Assembly: GCF_903645325.1 (NCBI RefSeq)
Contig: NZ_CAHJXQ010000006.1
Span: 1-64,000 of the forward strand
DNA: 64,000 bases
From: Microbacterium tenebrionis
GTDB lineage: Bacteria; Actinomycetota; Actinomycetes; Actinomycetales; Microbacteriaceae
Direction of reading: 5' to 3'
In this document: positions 1 through 7,402 of the stretch, piece after piece
Layout of the letters: the number at the start of each line of letters is the position of its first letter
Position numbering within the stretch: position 1 is the stretch's first letter
Made by a program: the position numbers and the translations under genes
The notes under the pieces: model-generated
The model's input: only the letters and a program-made list of their open reading frames with translations
Databases searched by the model: none
What the model was told of the DNA's origin: nothing

Positions 1-121
1 CGACCAGCCCTGCGGTCATCAGCGTCACCAGCACCCAGCCAGGCACGTCTCCGCGGTCGTCCTCCGCGAGATCGCGCGCGTCGACGGTGAGCTGCGCCCA
101 CCAGGTTCGTACTCGCTTCAT
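1..121 (-). CDS. Flp-like small tad-locus membrane protein, N-terminal part (runs off the edge)
   Basis: Minus-strand reading frame of 40 codons from an ATG at 121; a second ATG lies directly upstream at 124. A purine-rich AAAGGA sits about 6 nt before the ATG at 121. The sequence starts MKRVRTWW, then an acidic linker, then the start of a hydrophobic segment (WVLVTLMTAGLV). Small proteins of this shape lie between tadC and tadE in actinobacterial tad loci and resemble pilins. The rest of the protein is found on the opposite strand at 253-402, so this copy is cut by the fold-back repeat. The specific family is not certain. Confidence 0.5.
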   Translation of the reverse strand, partial: MKRVRTWWAQLTVDARDLAEDDRGDVPGWVLVTLMTAGLV

Positions 122-156
122 CATTCGTCCTTTCATGGGGTCGGTCGTTCTGGCCG

Positions 157-249
157 TCAGCCGAGGCCGAGCTGGAGGATGAACATGCCGGGGAACACGG
201 CGAACAGAACGCTGAGCGGGAGGATCAGAAAGACGAGCGGCAGCATCAT
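157..249 (-). pseudogene. TadC-like (type II secretion F family) C-terminal fragment
   Basis: The last 30 or so codons of a minus-strand frame ending in TGA at 157-159 read as a hydrophobic tail (LMMLPLVFLILPLSVLF, then FPGMFILQLGLG). That is how TadC/GspF-type inner-membrane platform proteins of actinobacterial tad loci end. Upstream of this tail the frame runs into the fold-back repeat, so the body of the protein is missing here. It precedes the Flp-like gene on the same strand, which is the expected tad gene order, but it is inverted relative to the tadE-like genes that follow. Confidence 0.6.
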
Positions 250-252
250 CAA

Positions 253-402
253 GATCTCGCGGAGGACGACCGCGGAGACGTGCCTGGCTGGGTGCTGGTG
301 ACGCTGATGACCGCAGGGCTGGTCGTGCTGATCTGGGCAGTCGCCGGTCCTGCGCTGACCGGACTGTTCGAGCAGGCGATCTCGCGGGTCTCCGGGCTCT
401 GA
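253..402 (+). pseudogene. Flp-like small membrane protein, C-terminal part without a start
   Basis: An open frame of 49 codons ending in TGA at 400-402 repeats the acidic linker and hydrophobic stretch of the minus-strand copy, then continues VVLIWAVAGPALTGLFEQ to a short tail. No start codon with a ribosome site lies upstream, because the sequence to the left is the inverted segment. It is immediately followed by the tadE-like gene with one base between stop and ATG, the arrangement expected of an intact tad operon. I read it as the true 3' part of the gene whose 5' part is at 1-121. Confidence 0.6.
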
Positions 403-403
403 G

Positions 404-805
404 ATGCTGCGGTGGGCGGATGCGGGCGAGGATCGCGGGTCGAGTCCCGTCGACTTCGTGCTCGTCGGCGCCCTGCTGACCGCTCTCACGCTCGCCGTGC
501 TCCAGCTCGGGTTCGCCGTATACGTGCGCAACGTCGTCCACGACGCCGCGGTGGAGGGCGCCCACTACGCGGCCCTCGCCGACACCACGCTCGACGACGG
601 AGCCGAGCGCACCCGGCTGGCGATCTCCCGTGCCGTGGGCGATGCCTTCACCGGCGACATCGTCGTGTCGCAGAGCGACCGGCTCGGGCATCCCACCGCC
701 GTCGTCACCGTCCGCACGACGCTGCCGATCATCGGTCTGATCGGCGTCCCGTATGCGTTGGAGGTGGATGCCGATGCGCCGATGGAGTCGCTGGGGGATG
801 AATGA
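404..805 (+). CDS. TadE-like pilus assembly / secretion protein
   Basis: Predicted 133-residue protein. After a short polar N-terminus (residues 1-15) there is one membrane segment at about residues 16-40, followed by an exported domain; the order G-S-S-P-V-D-F before the membrane segment matches the TadE/TadG pseudopilin pattern, where a small residue and an acidic residue flank the processing site. TadE proteins are minor pseudopilins of Flp pili. It starts one base after the preceding small gene and overlaps the next tadE-like gene by 8 bases, so the four genes form one operon. Confidence 0.75.
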   Translation: MLRWADAGEDRGSSPVDFVLVGALLTALTLAVLQLGFAVYVRNVVHDAAVEGAHYAALADTTLDDGAERTRLAISRAVGDAFTGDIVVSQSDRLGHPTAVVTVRTTLPIIGLIGVPYALEVDADAPMESLGDE

Positions 806-1229
806 CGAGGGGTCGGCGGCGCTCGAGTTCATCACGGTCGGGGTGATCCTCCTCGTCCCGCTCGCCTACCTCATCATCACGCTCGGCACCGTGCAGCAGG
901 CGATGCTGGGCGCTGAGGCGGCCGCGCGGCACACGGCGCGTGTGATCGGCCAGGCCGAGAACGCGACGGATGCCGCCGACCGGGGCGATGCCGTGCTCGC
1001 CAGCGTCATCGACGAATACGACCTGAACGCCGCCGACGTCGACGTGTCGGTGACCTGCACACCGGCCGGAGCGGAATGCCCGCGCTCGGGGGCGACGGTC
1101 GTCGTCACCGTCAGCACCCGCGTCTCGCTGCCGTTCGTACCCGAGATCTTCGGGCTCGACCGCGCGACGCAGATCCCGCTCGAGGCCGCGGCGACGCAGA
1201 AGGTCTCGCGCCTGTGGGGCGAGCGATGA
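798..1229 (+). CDS. second TadE-like pseudopilin
   Basis: Predicted 143-residue protein beginning MNDEGSAALEF, then a single hydrophobic helix (residues about 12-32) and an extracytoplasmic domain with two cysteines (C90 and C97 approximately) that could form a disulfide. The A-x-x-E-F motif ahead of the helix is typical of TadE-like pseudopilins. The ATG at 798 was chosen because longer in-frame starts would run far into the upstream gene. It overlaps its upstream neighbour by 8 bases and the downstream gene by 4 bases. Confidence 0.75.
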   Translation: MNDEGSAALEFITVGVILLVPLAYLIITLGTVQQAMLGAEAAARHTARVIGQAENATDAADRGDAVLASVIDEYDLNAADVDVSVTCTPAGAECPRSGATVVVTVSTRVSLPFVPEIFGLDRATQIPLEAAATQKVSRLWGER

Positions 1230-1645
1230 CGGCCCGTGAGCGGCAGGACGACGACGGCAGCATCCTCCCGCTGCTCCTCGGCTACGTCGTGCTCGCGCTC
1301 GCCGTGGTCTTCGTCTGCACCTGCGCCACCGATCTCTACATCGCGCAGAAGCGACTGGATTCGCTTGCGGATGCCGCAGCGCTCGCGGGCGCCGACGGTT
1401 TCACGCTCGTCGTCGAGGGCGAGAGCGTCCGAGCCGAGCTCACGGACGACGGCGTGCATGAGCAGGCCGCGGCGGTCGTGGGAGCGATGTCCTCCGGCGC
1501 GCAACTGGTGTCGGCATCCGCGCCGGACGGCGTCTCGGCCCGCGTGACCGTCGCGGCCGCCTGGCATCCGCCGCTGGTGTCGGCCTTCGTTCCGGACGGC
1601 GTGCCGCTCGAGGCGACCGCGACGAGTCGCACCGCTCTGCGTTAG
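1226..1645 (+). CDS. TadG/TadE-like protein (Rv3655c-type)
   Basis: Predicted 139-residue protein. It opens with a charged stretch ending in DDDGS, followed by a membrane helix (residues about 12-33) and an Ala/Asp-rich region (LDSLADAAALAGAD) that is characteristic of TadG-like and helicase/secretion-neighbourhood TadE-like proteins of actinobacteria. The rest is a small exported domain. The ATG overlaps the stop of the previous gene (ATGA). It is the last gene of the tad operon; downstream genes lie on the opposite strand only 21 bases away. Confidence 0.7.
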   Translation: MTARERQDDDGSILPLLLGYVVLALAVVFVCTCATDLYIAQKRLDSLADAAALAGADGFTLVVEGESVRAELTDDGVHEQAAAVVGAMSSGAQLVSASAPDGVSARVTVAAAWHPPLVSAFVPDGVPLEATATSRTALR

Positions 1646-1666
1646 TCGGGCGCCCCTGGCGGGGAG

Positions 1667-2929
1667 TCAGGCGGGCGGGCCCTGGCGGGGACTGAACCGC
1701 GGGATCCAGCGGATGAACCCGAGCGCGCCGAGGAGCCCGACGGCCCCCATCAGGGCCGCTGCCACCGACAGCGACGCGATCGCGGTCACCCCCGACACGA
1801 TCAGCGGCGCTGCGGCGCCTCCGGCATCGGTCAGCGTGCGCCACGATCCGAGGAACGGAGCAGGGTCCTGCCTCGGGGCGACATCCGCACCGAGGGTGAG
1901 CAGGATCCCGCTGGAGAGCCCGTTGCCGACGCCGAGCACGGCGGCCAGCATCCCGAACCACAGCACCGCGGCCTCGCCGTCGTGCGTGAGCGACAGCACG
2001 AGGAACCCGGCGCCCATCAGCACCATGGCGGGCATCGCCGCCCAGAGCCTGCCGAACCGGTCCATCACCTGGCCGCTGGCGTAGAACAGGGCGAAGTCGA
2101 TCGCCCCGGACACGCCGACGACCAGCGCGATCGTCTGGGCGTCGAGCCCGAGCGACACGCCCCACAGCGGAAGCACGACCTGGCGTGCCGAGCGCACCGT
2201 CGACAGCGACGCCGCGGCGAGTCCCAGTCGCCCCAGCACACCGCGGAAGCGCCACATCGTGCGGAAGATCCCGACCCGCTCGACTGTCGGGATGGAGCCG
2301 CTCACCGCCTCGCCGGAGTCCTCGACGAGAGGGGAGGAGCTCGGCAGGGGAGCGTGGGTCTTCTCCGGGTCGGGCCCGAACAGCACGAGCACGACCATCA
2401 CGACCAGGCACGCCATGAAGAACCAGATCGCGGCCTGCTCCGTGCCGAACAGCTGCAGAAGACCGGCCGTCACGAACGGGCCGACGAAGACTCCGAGGCG
2501 GAAGCTCCCGCCGAGGAGCGAGAGGGCACGCGCACGGAACGCCAGCGGAACACGTGTCGTCATGAACGCGTGCCTGGCCAGGCCGAAGGCGGCGGCGCAG
2601 AACCCCAGCAGGAAGACGGATGCCGCGAAGACCGCGATGACCGGCGCGAACGCCATTCCGGCGACAGCGATCATCGAGATGACGCCGGCGACCACCATCG
2701 TGAAGCGCTCGCCGATGCGGGCGACGGCCCACCCGGCGGGAAGGTTGCCGCACAACTGCCCGACGACGAGGGCGGATGCGACAAGGGCGGCGGCAGCGAC
2801 ATCGGCTCCCATGTTCGCCGCGATCACGGGGATCAGCGGGAGAACGGCGCCCTCGCCCATCGAGAAGAGGATGGTGGGCAGATACACCATCGGCCCGAAC
2901 TGCCTCAGGACGGTGGATGCACTGCTCAC
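1667..2929 (-). CDS. MFS transporter
   Basis: Predicted 420-residue integral membrane protein with about twelve hydrophobic segments in two halves and a longer polar loop near residues 195-215, the major facilitator superfamily layout. The loop after TM2 has the G-x-x-x-D/E-R-x-G-R/K-type character seen in drug-efflux members (WAVARIGERF). The substrate cannot be told from sequence. GTG start chosen because a TAGCGT -10-like box lies 6 bases upstream, predicting a leaderless message. It is monocistronic as far as visible and convergent with the tad operon. Confidence 0.85.
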   Translation of the reverse strand: MSSASTVLRQFGPMVYLPTILFSMGEGAVLPLIPVIAANMGADVAAAALVASALVVGQLCGNLPAGWAVARIGERFTMVVAGVISMIAVAGMAFAPVIAVFAASVFLLGFCAAAFGLARHAFMTTRVPLAFRARALSLLGGSFRLGVFVGPFVTAGLLQLFGTEQAAIWFFMACLVVMVVLVLFGPDPEKTHAPLPSSSPLVEDSGEAVSGSIPTVERVGIFRTMWRFRGVLGRLGLAAASLSTVRSARQVVLPLWGVSLGLDAQTIALVVGVSGAIDFALFYASGQVMDRFGRLWAAMPAMVLMGAGFLVLSLTHDGEAAVLWFGMLAAVLGVGNGLSSGILLTLGADVAPRQDPAPFLGSWRTLTDAGGAAAPLIVSGVTAIASLSVAAALMGAVGLLGALGFIRWIPRFSPRQGPPA

Positions 2930-2935
2930 CCCGCC

Positions 2936-2941
2936 ACGCTA
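2936..2941 (-). promoter_or_regulatory. -10 box, leaderless promoter of the MFS gene
   Basis: On the minus strand TAGCGT lies 6 bases before the GTG start, so transcription would begin at or next to the start codon. No ribosome site is seen. Confidence 0.5.
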
Positions 2942-2954
2942 CTCCCGCCCGCGG

Positions 2955-3749
2955 TCAGCACGTTCCGCGCACGTACGCGCTGTCGCCGGGGCGCGTCAGA
3001 TCGCGGTCGCGGACGATCGCGGACCGCGGCGTGCCGGGCCGCGCGCACAGCACCTCGAACGACTCCGGCAGGTTGTCGGTGTACTCGATGTCGAGCACCG
3101 TGGCATAGACCTCGGTGTACGCCGTGCACTCCCCGTACGCCGCGCACTCCTCGGCGATCGCGAAGTCGAAACCGGCATCGTCGCGGAGGGCGACGGCATG
3201 CTCGGCTGCATTCTTCTGCGCCGCCGCGAGACCGGAGGCGTGCGCGGTGTCGACGAGTTCCTTCGCGACCGCGACGGCATCCTCCTGGCTCAGCGCACCG
3301 TTCGAACGGGTGAACGAGTCGAGGTTGTCGAACTCCACCGCGTCGAAGCCGTCGGCGGCGCAACCGCGGACCCATCCGCCGATGCGGTCGACGACGACGG
3401 CGGCGCCCTCGGGGTCGGCGATGTCGAGCAGCACTTCATCGGGCCAGTCCGGATCGACGACGCGGACCCCGGAATCGTCCGTCAGCAGCGCCGTCTCCGG
3501 CCACGCGTCCTCATCGCCCGGCTGCGTCTGGAACGCGTTCACGTAGCAGACCGAGTACAGATCGGGATGCGGCGATGCGGTGCGGTCGCGGACGACGATC
3601 TCGACCCCGGCGGCCGGCTCGTACGCGCCGCCGAGCTGATAGTCGAACGCGGCATCCGGTGGCGGAGGGACAGGTTCCGCTGCACCGTTCGCGCATCCCG
3701 TGAGCAGGACGGCGAGGATCGCCGGCACCGGCCATGTTCGACTGCGCAC
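2955..3749 (-). CDS. lipoprotein with GH114-like (endo-alpha-1,4-polygalactosaminidase) domain
   Basis: Predicted 264-residue exported lipoprotein. The N-terminus has two arginines, a hydrophobic core and lipobox LLTGC with the lipidated cysteine at about residue 19. The mature part has the GH114 TIM-barrel pattern: conserved W/FDYQLGG start, a Y-V-N-A-F strand, LLDIADPEG, and the acidic pair in FDAVEFDNLDSF typical of the catalytic region. GH114 members hydrolyse polygalactosamine-type polysaccharides, but the natural substrate here is unknown. GTG start selected because TAGCCT sits 5 bases upstream. It is divergent from prfB. Confidence 0.75.
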   Translation of the reverse strand: MRSRTWPVPAILAVLLTGCANGAAEPVPPPPDAAFDYQLGGAYEPAAGVEIVVRDRTASPHPDLYSVCYVNAFQTQPGDEDAWPETALLTDDSGVRVVDPDWPDEVLLDIADPEGAAVVVDRIGGWVRGCAADGFDAVEFDNLDSFTRSNGALSQEDAVAVAKELVDTAHASGLAAAQKNAAEHAVALRDDAGFDFAIAEECAAYGECTAYTEVYATVLDIEYTDNLPESFEVLCARPGTPRSAIVRDRDLTRPGDSAYVRGTC

Positions 3750-3754
3750 ACCTC

Positions 3755-3760
3755 AGGCTA
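3755..3760 (-). promoter_or_regulatory. -10 box, leaderless promoter of the GH114 lipoprotein gene
   Basis: Minus-strand TAGCCT, 5 bases before the GTG at 3749. It lies 20 bases from the oppositely oriented prfB -10 box. Confidence 0.5.
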
Positions 3761-3780
3761 TCCGCCCGGCTCCGGCACGG

Positions 3781-3786
3781 TAGGCT
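3781..3786 (+). promoter_or_regulatory. -10 box, leaderless promoter of prfB
   Basis: TAGGCT ends 8 bases before the ATG of prfB. There is no Shine-Dalgarno sequence between them. Confidence 0.5.
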
Positions 3787-3794
3787 GAAGCGTC

Positions 3795-4907
3795 ATGCTC
3801 GAACTCGATCTCTCCGCCGAAATCCAGGCGCTCAGGCACACATACGGCGACATCAGCGAGGTCGTCGACATCACCAGGCTCCAGGCCGACATCGCGCGGC
3901 TCAGCGAGGAGGCCGGCGCCCCGGACCTCTGGGACGACCCCGAGAAGGCCCAGAAGGTCACCAGCGCGCTCAGCCACAAGCAGGCCGACCTCAAGCGGGT
4001 GAGCGAGATCGGGCAGCGTCTCGACGACCTCGAGGTGCTCGTGGACCTCGCCAACGAGATGGAGGACGAAGACTCCGCCGCCGAGGCGCGTGCCGAGCTC
4101 GCCGCGCTCACCGACGTCATGAACCAGCTCGAGGTGCAGACGCTGCTGGACGGCGAGTACGACGAGCGCAGCGCCATCGTCACCATCCGCTCCGGCGCCG
4201 GCGGCGACGACGCCACCGACTTCGCCGAGATGCTCATGCGCATGTACCTGCGCTGGGCGGAGAAGCACGGCTACCCCGTGAAGGTCATGGACACCTCCTA
4301 CGCCGAGGGCGCGGGCATCAAGTCGACGACGTTCGAGGTCGAGGCCCCGTACGCGTTCGGCACTCTCTCGGTCGAAGCGGGCACGCACCGCCTGGCCCGC
4401 ATCAGCCCGTTCGGCTCCGCCGACAAGCGCCAGACCAGCTTCGCCGCGGTCGAGGTCATCCCGCTGATGGAAGAGGCGACCGAGGTCGACATCCCCGAGA
4501 ACGACATCCGGGTCGACGTCTTCCGCTCCTCAGGCCCCGGCGGCCAGTCGGTCAACACGACGGACTCCGCCGTGCGCATCACCCACCTGCCGACCGGCAT
4601 CGTCGTGTCGATGCAGAACGAGAAGTCGCAGATCCAGAACCGCGCCGCCGCCATGCGCGTGCTCCAGACCCGCCTCCTGCTGCTGCAGAAGGAGGAGGAG
4701 GCCGCGAAGAAGAAGGAGCTCGCCGGAAACATCACGGCGAGCTGGGGCGACCAGATGCGCTCGTACTTCCTCTACGGCCAGCAGCTCGTGAAGGACCTGC
4801 GCACCGGACACGAGTCCGGCAACCCGGCCGCGGTCTTCGACGGCGACCTGGACGACTTCATCTCGGCCGGCATCCGCTGGCGCAAGCGTCCCGACGACGA
4901 CGACTGA
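3795..4907 (+). CDS. prfB: peptide chain release factor 2 (RF2)
   Basis: Predicted 370-residue class I release factor that reads UAA and UGA in the ribosomal A site. The RF2 discriminator tripeptide SPF is at residues 204-206 and the catalytic GGQ loop at 249-251 (within [16 protein letters not shown]). The N-terminal helical domain covers residues 1-110. Unlike Escherichia coli prfB, the frame is continuous: no in-frame TGA and no frameshift site near codon 26. The gene is followed by a hairpin and then ftsE, the common actinobacterial order prfB-ftsE-ftsX-smpB. Confidence 0.97.
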   Translation: MLELDLSAEIQALRHTYGDISEVVDITRLQADIARLSEEAGAPDLWDDPEKAQKVTSALSHKQADLKRVSEIGQRLDDLEVLVDLANEMEDEDSAAEARAELAALTDVMNQLEVQTLLDGEYDERSAIVTIRSGAGGDDATDFAEMLMRMYLRWAEKHGYPVKVMDTSYAEGAGIKSTTFEVEAPYAFGTLSVEAGTHRLARISPFGSADKRQTSFAAVEVIPLMEEATEVDIPENDIRVDVFRSSGPGGQSVNTTDSAVRITHLPTGIVVSMQNEKSQIQNRAAAMRVLQTRLLLLQKEEEAAKKKELAGNITASWGDQMRSYFLYGQQLVKDLRTGHESGNPAAVFDGDLDDFISAGIRWRKRPDDDD

Positions 4908-4918
4908 TCCGGCGCACC

Positions 4919-4949
4919 CGTGTGACCGGGTGTCGCTCGCGGTCACACG
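4919..4949 (+). terminator. hairpin between prfB and ftsE
   Basis: A 10-bp perfect stem (4919-4928 with 4940-4949, core GTGTGACCG/CGGTCACAC) encloses an 11-base loop. There is no T-run, so it may be a U-less terminator or an operator for the ftsE promoter that starts 13 bases later. Confidence 0.4.
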
Positions 4950-4961
4950 TGAACCCGCGCT

Positions 4962-4967
4962 TAGGCT
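4962..4967 (+). promoter_or_regulatory. -10 box upstream of ftsE
   Basis: TAGGCT ends 9 bases before the ftsE ATG; consistent with a leaderless or nearly leaderless transcript. Confidence 0.4.
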
Positions 4968-4976
4968 CGTAGGGCC

Positions 4977-5951
4977 ATGATTCGGTTCGAGAACGTCACC
5001 AAGCGCTACCGCGGTACGAAGAGACCGGCCCTCGCCGGGGTCGACTTCGAAGTCGAGCGGGGCGAGTTCGTCTTCCTCGTCGGAGCATCCGGGTCGGGCA
5101 AGTCGTCCTGTCTCCGCCTGATCCTCCGCGAGGACGTCCCCACCACCGGCCGCGTCGCCGTCCTCGGCCGCGACCTGCGCAGCCTCGCCAACCGGAAGGT
5201 CCCGTACTTCCGCCGTCACATCGGCTCGGTCTTCCAGGACTTCAGACTCCTGTCGACCAAGACCGTCTTCCAGAACGTCGCCTTCACCCTGCAGGTCACC
5301 GGTTCCTCGCGCGGATTCGTGCAGCAGGCGGTTCCCGAGGCCCTGGCTCTGGTGGGGCTGGACGGCAAGGAGAAGCGAATGCCGCACGAGCTCTCCGGCG
5401 GCGAGCAGCAGCGCGTCGCGATCGCGCGCGCGCTGGTGAACCGTCCGCAGGTGCTCCTCGCCGATGAGCCGACGGGCAACCTCGACCCTGCGACGTCGGT
5501 CGACATCATGCAGCTGCTGGCCCGCATCAACGCCGGCGGAACCACCGTGCTCATGGCCACGCACGAGGCCGCGTTCGTCGACCAGATGCAGCGCCGCGTG
5601 ATCGAGCTGCGCGACGGCGAGATGGTGCGCGACGAGACGCGCGGCGGCTACGGCGACCGGTCGATGATCCCGCAACTGGTGCCGCAGGAGGAGCGCGGAG
5701 CCGCCGCCACCGCCGCCTTCACCGCCGTCCAGGAAGTCCAACGCGAGACCGAGTCCCTCGAGCCCCTCACCGCCGAGATGATCGCCTCCATGAAGGCGGA
5801 GCGCGACGCCGCGGCCCCGGAGGCCGCGCCTGCGGTAACCCGGACGCATCCGATCGTGCTGCCCGAGGTCGACGTCGCCGAGCTCGGCGTCGCCGACCGG
5901 CTCGGCCTGTCCGCCGCGGACGATGACGACGAAGTGGGGCCGACCTCGTGA
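4977..5951 (+). CDS. ftsE: cell division ATP-binding protein FtsE
   Basis: Predicted 324-residue ABC ATPase that works with FtsX at the division septum to activate peptidoglycan hydrolases. Walker A GASGSGKS is at residues 36-43, the signature LSGGEQ at 138-143 and Walker B VLLADE at 158-163. The ATPase core ends near residue 228, the usual FtsE length. About 95 further residues follow: a Glu/Ala-rich, probably disordered tail ending in a DDDDE cluster. The tail is in the same frame with normal base use and runs directly into ftsX by a 4-base GTGA overlap. Confidence 0.95.
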   Translation: MIRFENVTKRYRGTKRPALAGVDFEVERGEFVFLVGASGSGKSSCLRLILREDVPTTGRVAVLGRDLRSLANRKVPYFRRHIGSVFQDFRLLSTKTVFQNVAFTLQVTGSSRGFVQQAVPEALALVGLDGKEKRMPHELSGGEQQRVAIARALVNRPQVLLADEPTGNLDPATSVDIMQLLARINAGGTTVLMATHEAAFVDQMQRRVIELRDGEMVRDETRGGYGDRSMIPQLVPQEERGAAATAAFTAVQEVQRETESLEPLTAEMIASMKAERDAAAPEAAPAVTRTHPIVLPEVDVAELGVADRLGLSAADDDDEVGPTS

Positions 5952-6865
5952 GAGTGGGACTGATCCTGATGGAGGCCCTCGGGGGCCTTCGTCGCAACAT
6001 CTCGATGGTGATCTCCGTCGTGCTCGTCACGTTCGTGTCGCTGACGTTCGTGGGAGCTGCGATCCTCATGCAGGGCCAGATCAGCACGATGCGCGACTAC
6101 TGGACCGAGCGCGCCCAGGTCGCCGTCTACATGTGCTCCTCCGTGTCGGACACGCAGGAGACCTGCATCGACGGCGAGGCGACGCAGGACCAGATCGAGC
6201 AGGTGCGCGCCGAGCTGGAGGGCCCGGCGCTGAACGCGCTGATCTCCGAGGTGCGCTTCGAGACGAAGGCCGAGGCCTACGCGAAGCTCGTCGATCAGCT
6301 CGGCGACGAGCAGGCCAGCGTCCTCACCGAGGACCAGATGTTCGACAGCTTCTGGATCACCCTGAAGGATCCGAGTCAGTCGCAGGTCATCGTCGAGGCC
6401 TTCAGCGGTGTGAACGGCGTCGAGGAGGTGCTGGATCAGCTGCAGTACCTCGATCCGCTGTTCTCCGCCCTGACGGTGGCGACCTACATCGCCGTCGGCA
6501 TCGCCGTGCTCATGCTCATCGCCGCCGTGCTGCTCATCGCCACGACCATCCGCCTGTCGGCCTACGCCAGACGCAAGGAGATCGGGATCATGCGCCTGGT
6601 CGGCGCATCCAACCGGTTCATCCAGACGCCGTTCGTGCTCGAAGGCGTGTTCGCCGCCTTCCTCGGGTCGGCGCTTGCGAGCGCTGCCGTGATCGCCGGA
6701 ATGCACTTCGGCGTCGAGGGATACCTCAAGGGCCGCGTGCCGTTCATCACGACCTGGGTGAGCATGCAGGACGCCCTCGTGGTCGTCCCGATCCTCATCG
6801 TGATCGGCGTCGTGCTCGCCGCGCTGTCCGCCGGGTTCGCGATCCGTCGCTGGCTGCGCACCTGA
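5948..6865 (+). CDS. ftsX: cell division protein FtsX
   Basis: Predicted 305-residue permease-like partner of FtsE. It has a membrane segment at residues about 22-45, a large extracytoplasmic loop (about 50-175, with two cysteines that may pair) and three more membrane segments at about 180-205, 230-255 and 275-298, the standard FtsX topology. FtsX passes ATP-driven changes in FtsE to cell-wall hydrolases outside. The GTG start overlaps the ftsE stop (GTGA), so the two are translationally coupled. Confidence 0.95.
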   Translation: MRVGLILMEALGGLRRNISMVISVVLVTFVSLTFVGAAILMQGQISTMRDYWTERAQVAVYMCSSVSDTQETCIDGEATQDQIEQVRAELEGPALNALISEVRFETKAEAYAKLVDQLGDEQASVLTEDQMFDSFWITLKDPSQSQVIVEAFSGVNGVEEVLDQLQYLDPLFSALTVATYIAVGIAVLMLIAAVLLIATTIRLSAYARRKEIGIMRLVGASNRFIQTPFVLEGVFAAFLGSALASAAVIAGMHFGVEGYLKGRVPFITTWVSMQDALVVVPILIVIGVVLAALSAGFAIRRWLRT

Positions 6866-6879
6866 CGTCCTCGCTGTTG

Positions 6880-6885
6880 TAGGGT
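6880..6885 (+). promoter_or_regulatory. -10 box upstream of smpB
   Basis: TAGGGT lies 39 bases before the smpB ATG. Unlike most promoters in this window it would give a leader, and a good ribosome site AGGAGAG is present at 6914-6920, 4 bases before the ATG. Confidence 0.4.
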
Positions 6886-6924
6886 TGAAGGCTGGCCGTA
6901 CGACAGGATGCACAGGAGAGAACC

Positions 6925-7401
6925 ATGCCAAGGGAACGCGGGGAGAAGGTCATCGCGACCAATCGCCGTGCCCGTCACGACTACACCATCGAGAAGTCGT
7001 ACGAGGCAGGGCTGGTGCTCACGGGCACCGAAGTGAAGTCGCTGCGCCAGGGGCGCGCGAACCTGTCCGACGGATACGCGTACATCAAGGGCAACGAGAT
7101 CTTCCTCGACGCCGTGCACATCCCGGAGTACTCGCAGGGGCACTGGACGAATCATTCGGCCAAGCGCATCCGCAAGCTCCTGATGCACCGCGAGGAGATC
7201 CAGAAGCTCGAGCACGCCGTCTCGGCCGGCGGCTACACCCTCGTGCCGTTGAAGCTGTATTTCCTCGACGGCCGCGCGAAGGTCGAGATCGCCCTTGCGA
7301 AGGGCAAGCGCGAGTACGACAAGCGCCAGACCCTGCGCGAGCGTCAGGACACCCGCGAGGCCGAGCGCGCCATGCGGCTGCGCAACCGCATGGGGGAGTA
7401 G
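6925..7401 (+). CDS. smpB: SsrA-binding protein SmpB
   Basis: Predicted 158-residue RNA-binding protein that carries tmRNA (SsrA) into stalled ribosomes for trans-translation. The family opening ([20 protein letters not shown]), the [14 protein letters not shown] block at about residues 35-48 and the basic C-terminal tail ([21 protein letters not shown]) that lies in the mRNA channel are all present. Length is normal. The tmRNA gene itself is not found in the window. The gene is convergent with the S9 peptidase, with one base between the stops. Confidence 0.97.
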   Translation: MPRERGEKVIATNRRARHDYTIEKSYEAGLVLTGTEVKSLRQGRANLSDGYAYIKGNEIFLDAVHIPEYSQGHWTNHSAKRIRKLLMHREEIQKLEHAVSAGGYTLVPLKLYFLDGRAKVEIALAKGKREYDKRQTLRERQDTREAERAMRLRNRMGE

Positions 7402-7402
7402 C

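Larger units (their letters stand above)
1..325. repeat. 73-bp perfect inverted repeat (fold-back) at the window edge
   Basis: Bases 253-325 are the exact reverse complement of bases 1-73, separated by 179 bases; pairing stops at 74/252. The left arm touches the window edge and may continue outside. Both arms encode the same stretch of a small Flp-like protein, once on each strand. The spacer holds the end of a tadC-like gene and the start of that small gene, both on the minus strand. Inverting 74-252 would restore tadC end, small gene and tadE in one direction. An assembly fold-back at a contig end is the simplest explanation; a genuine invertible segment is the alternative. Confidence 0.95.
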
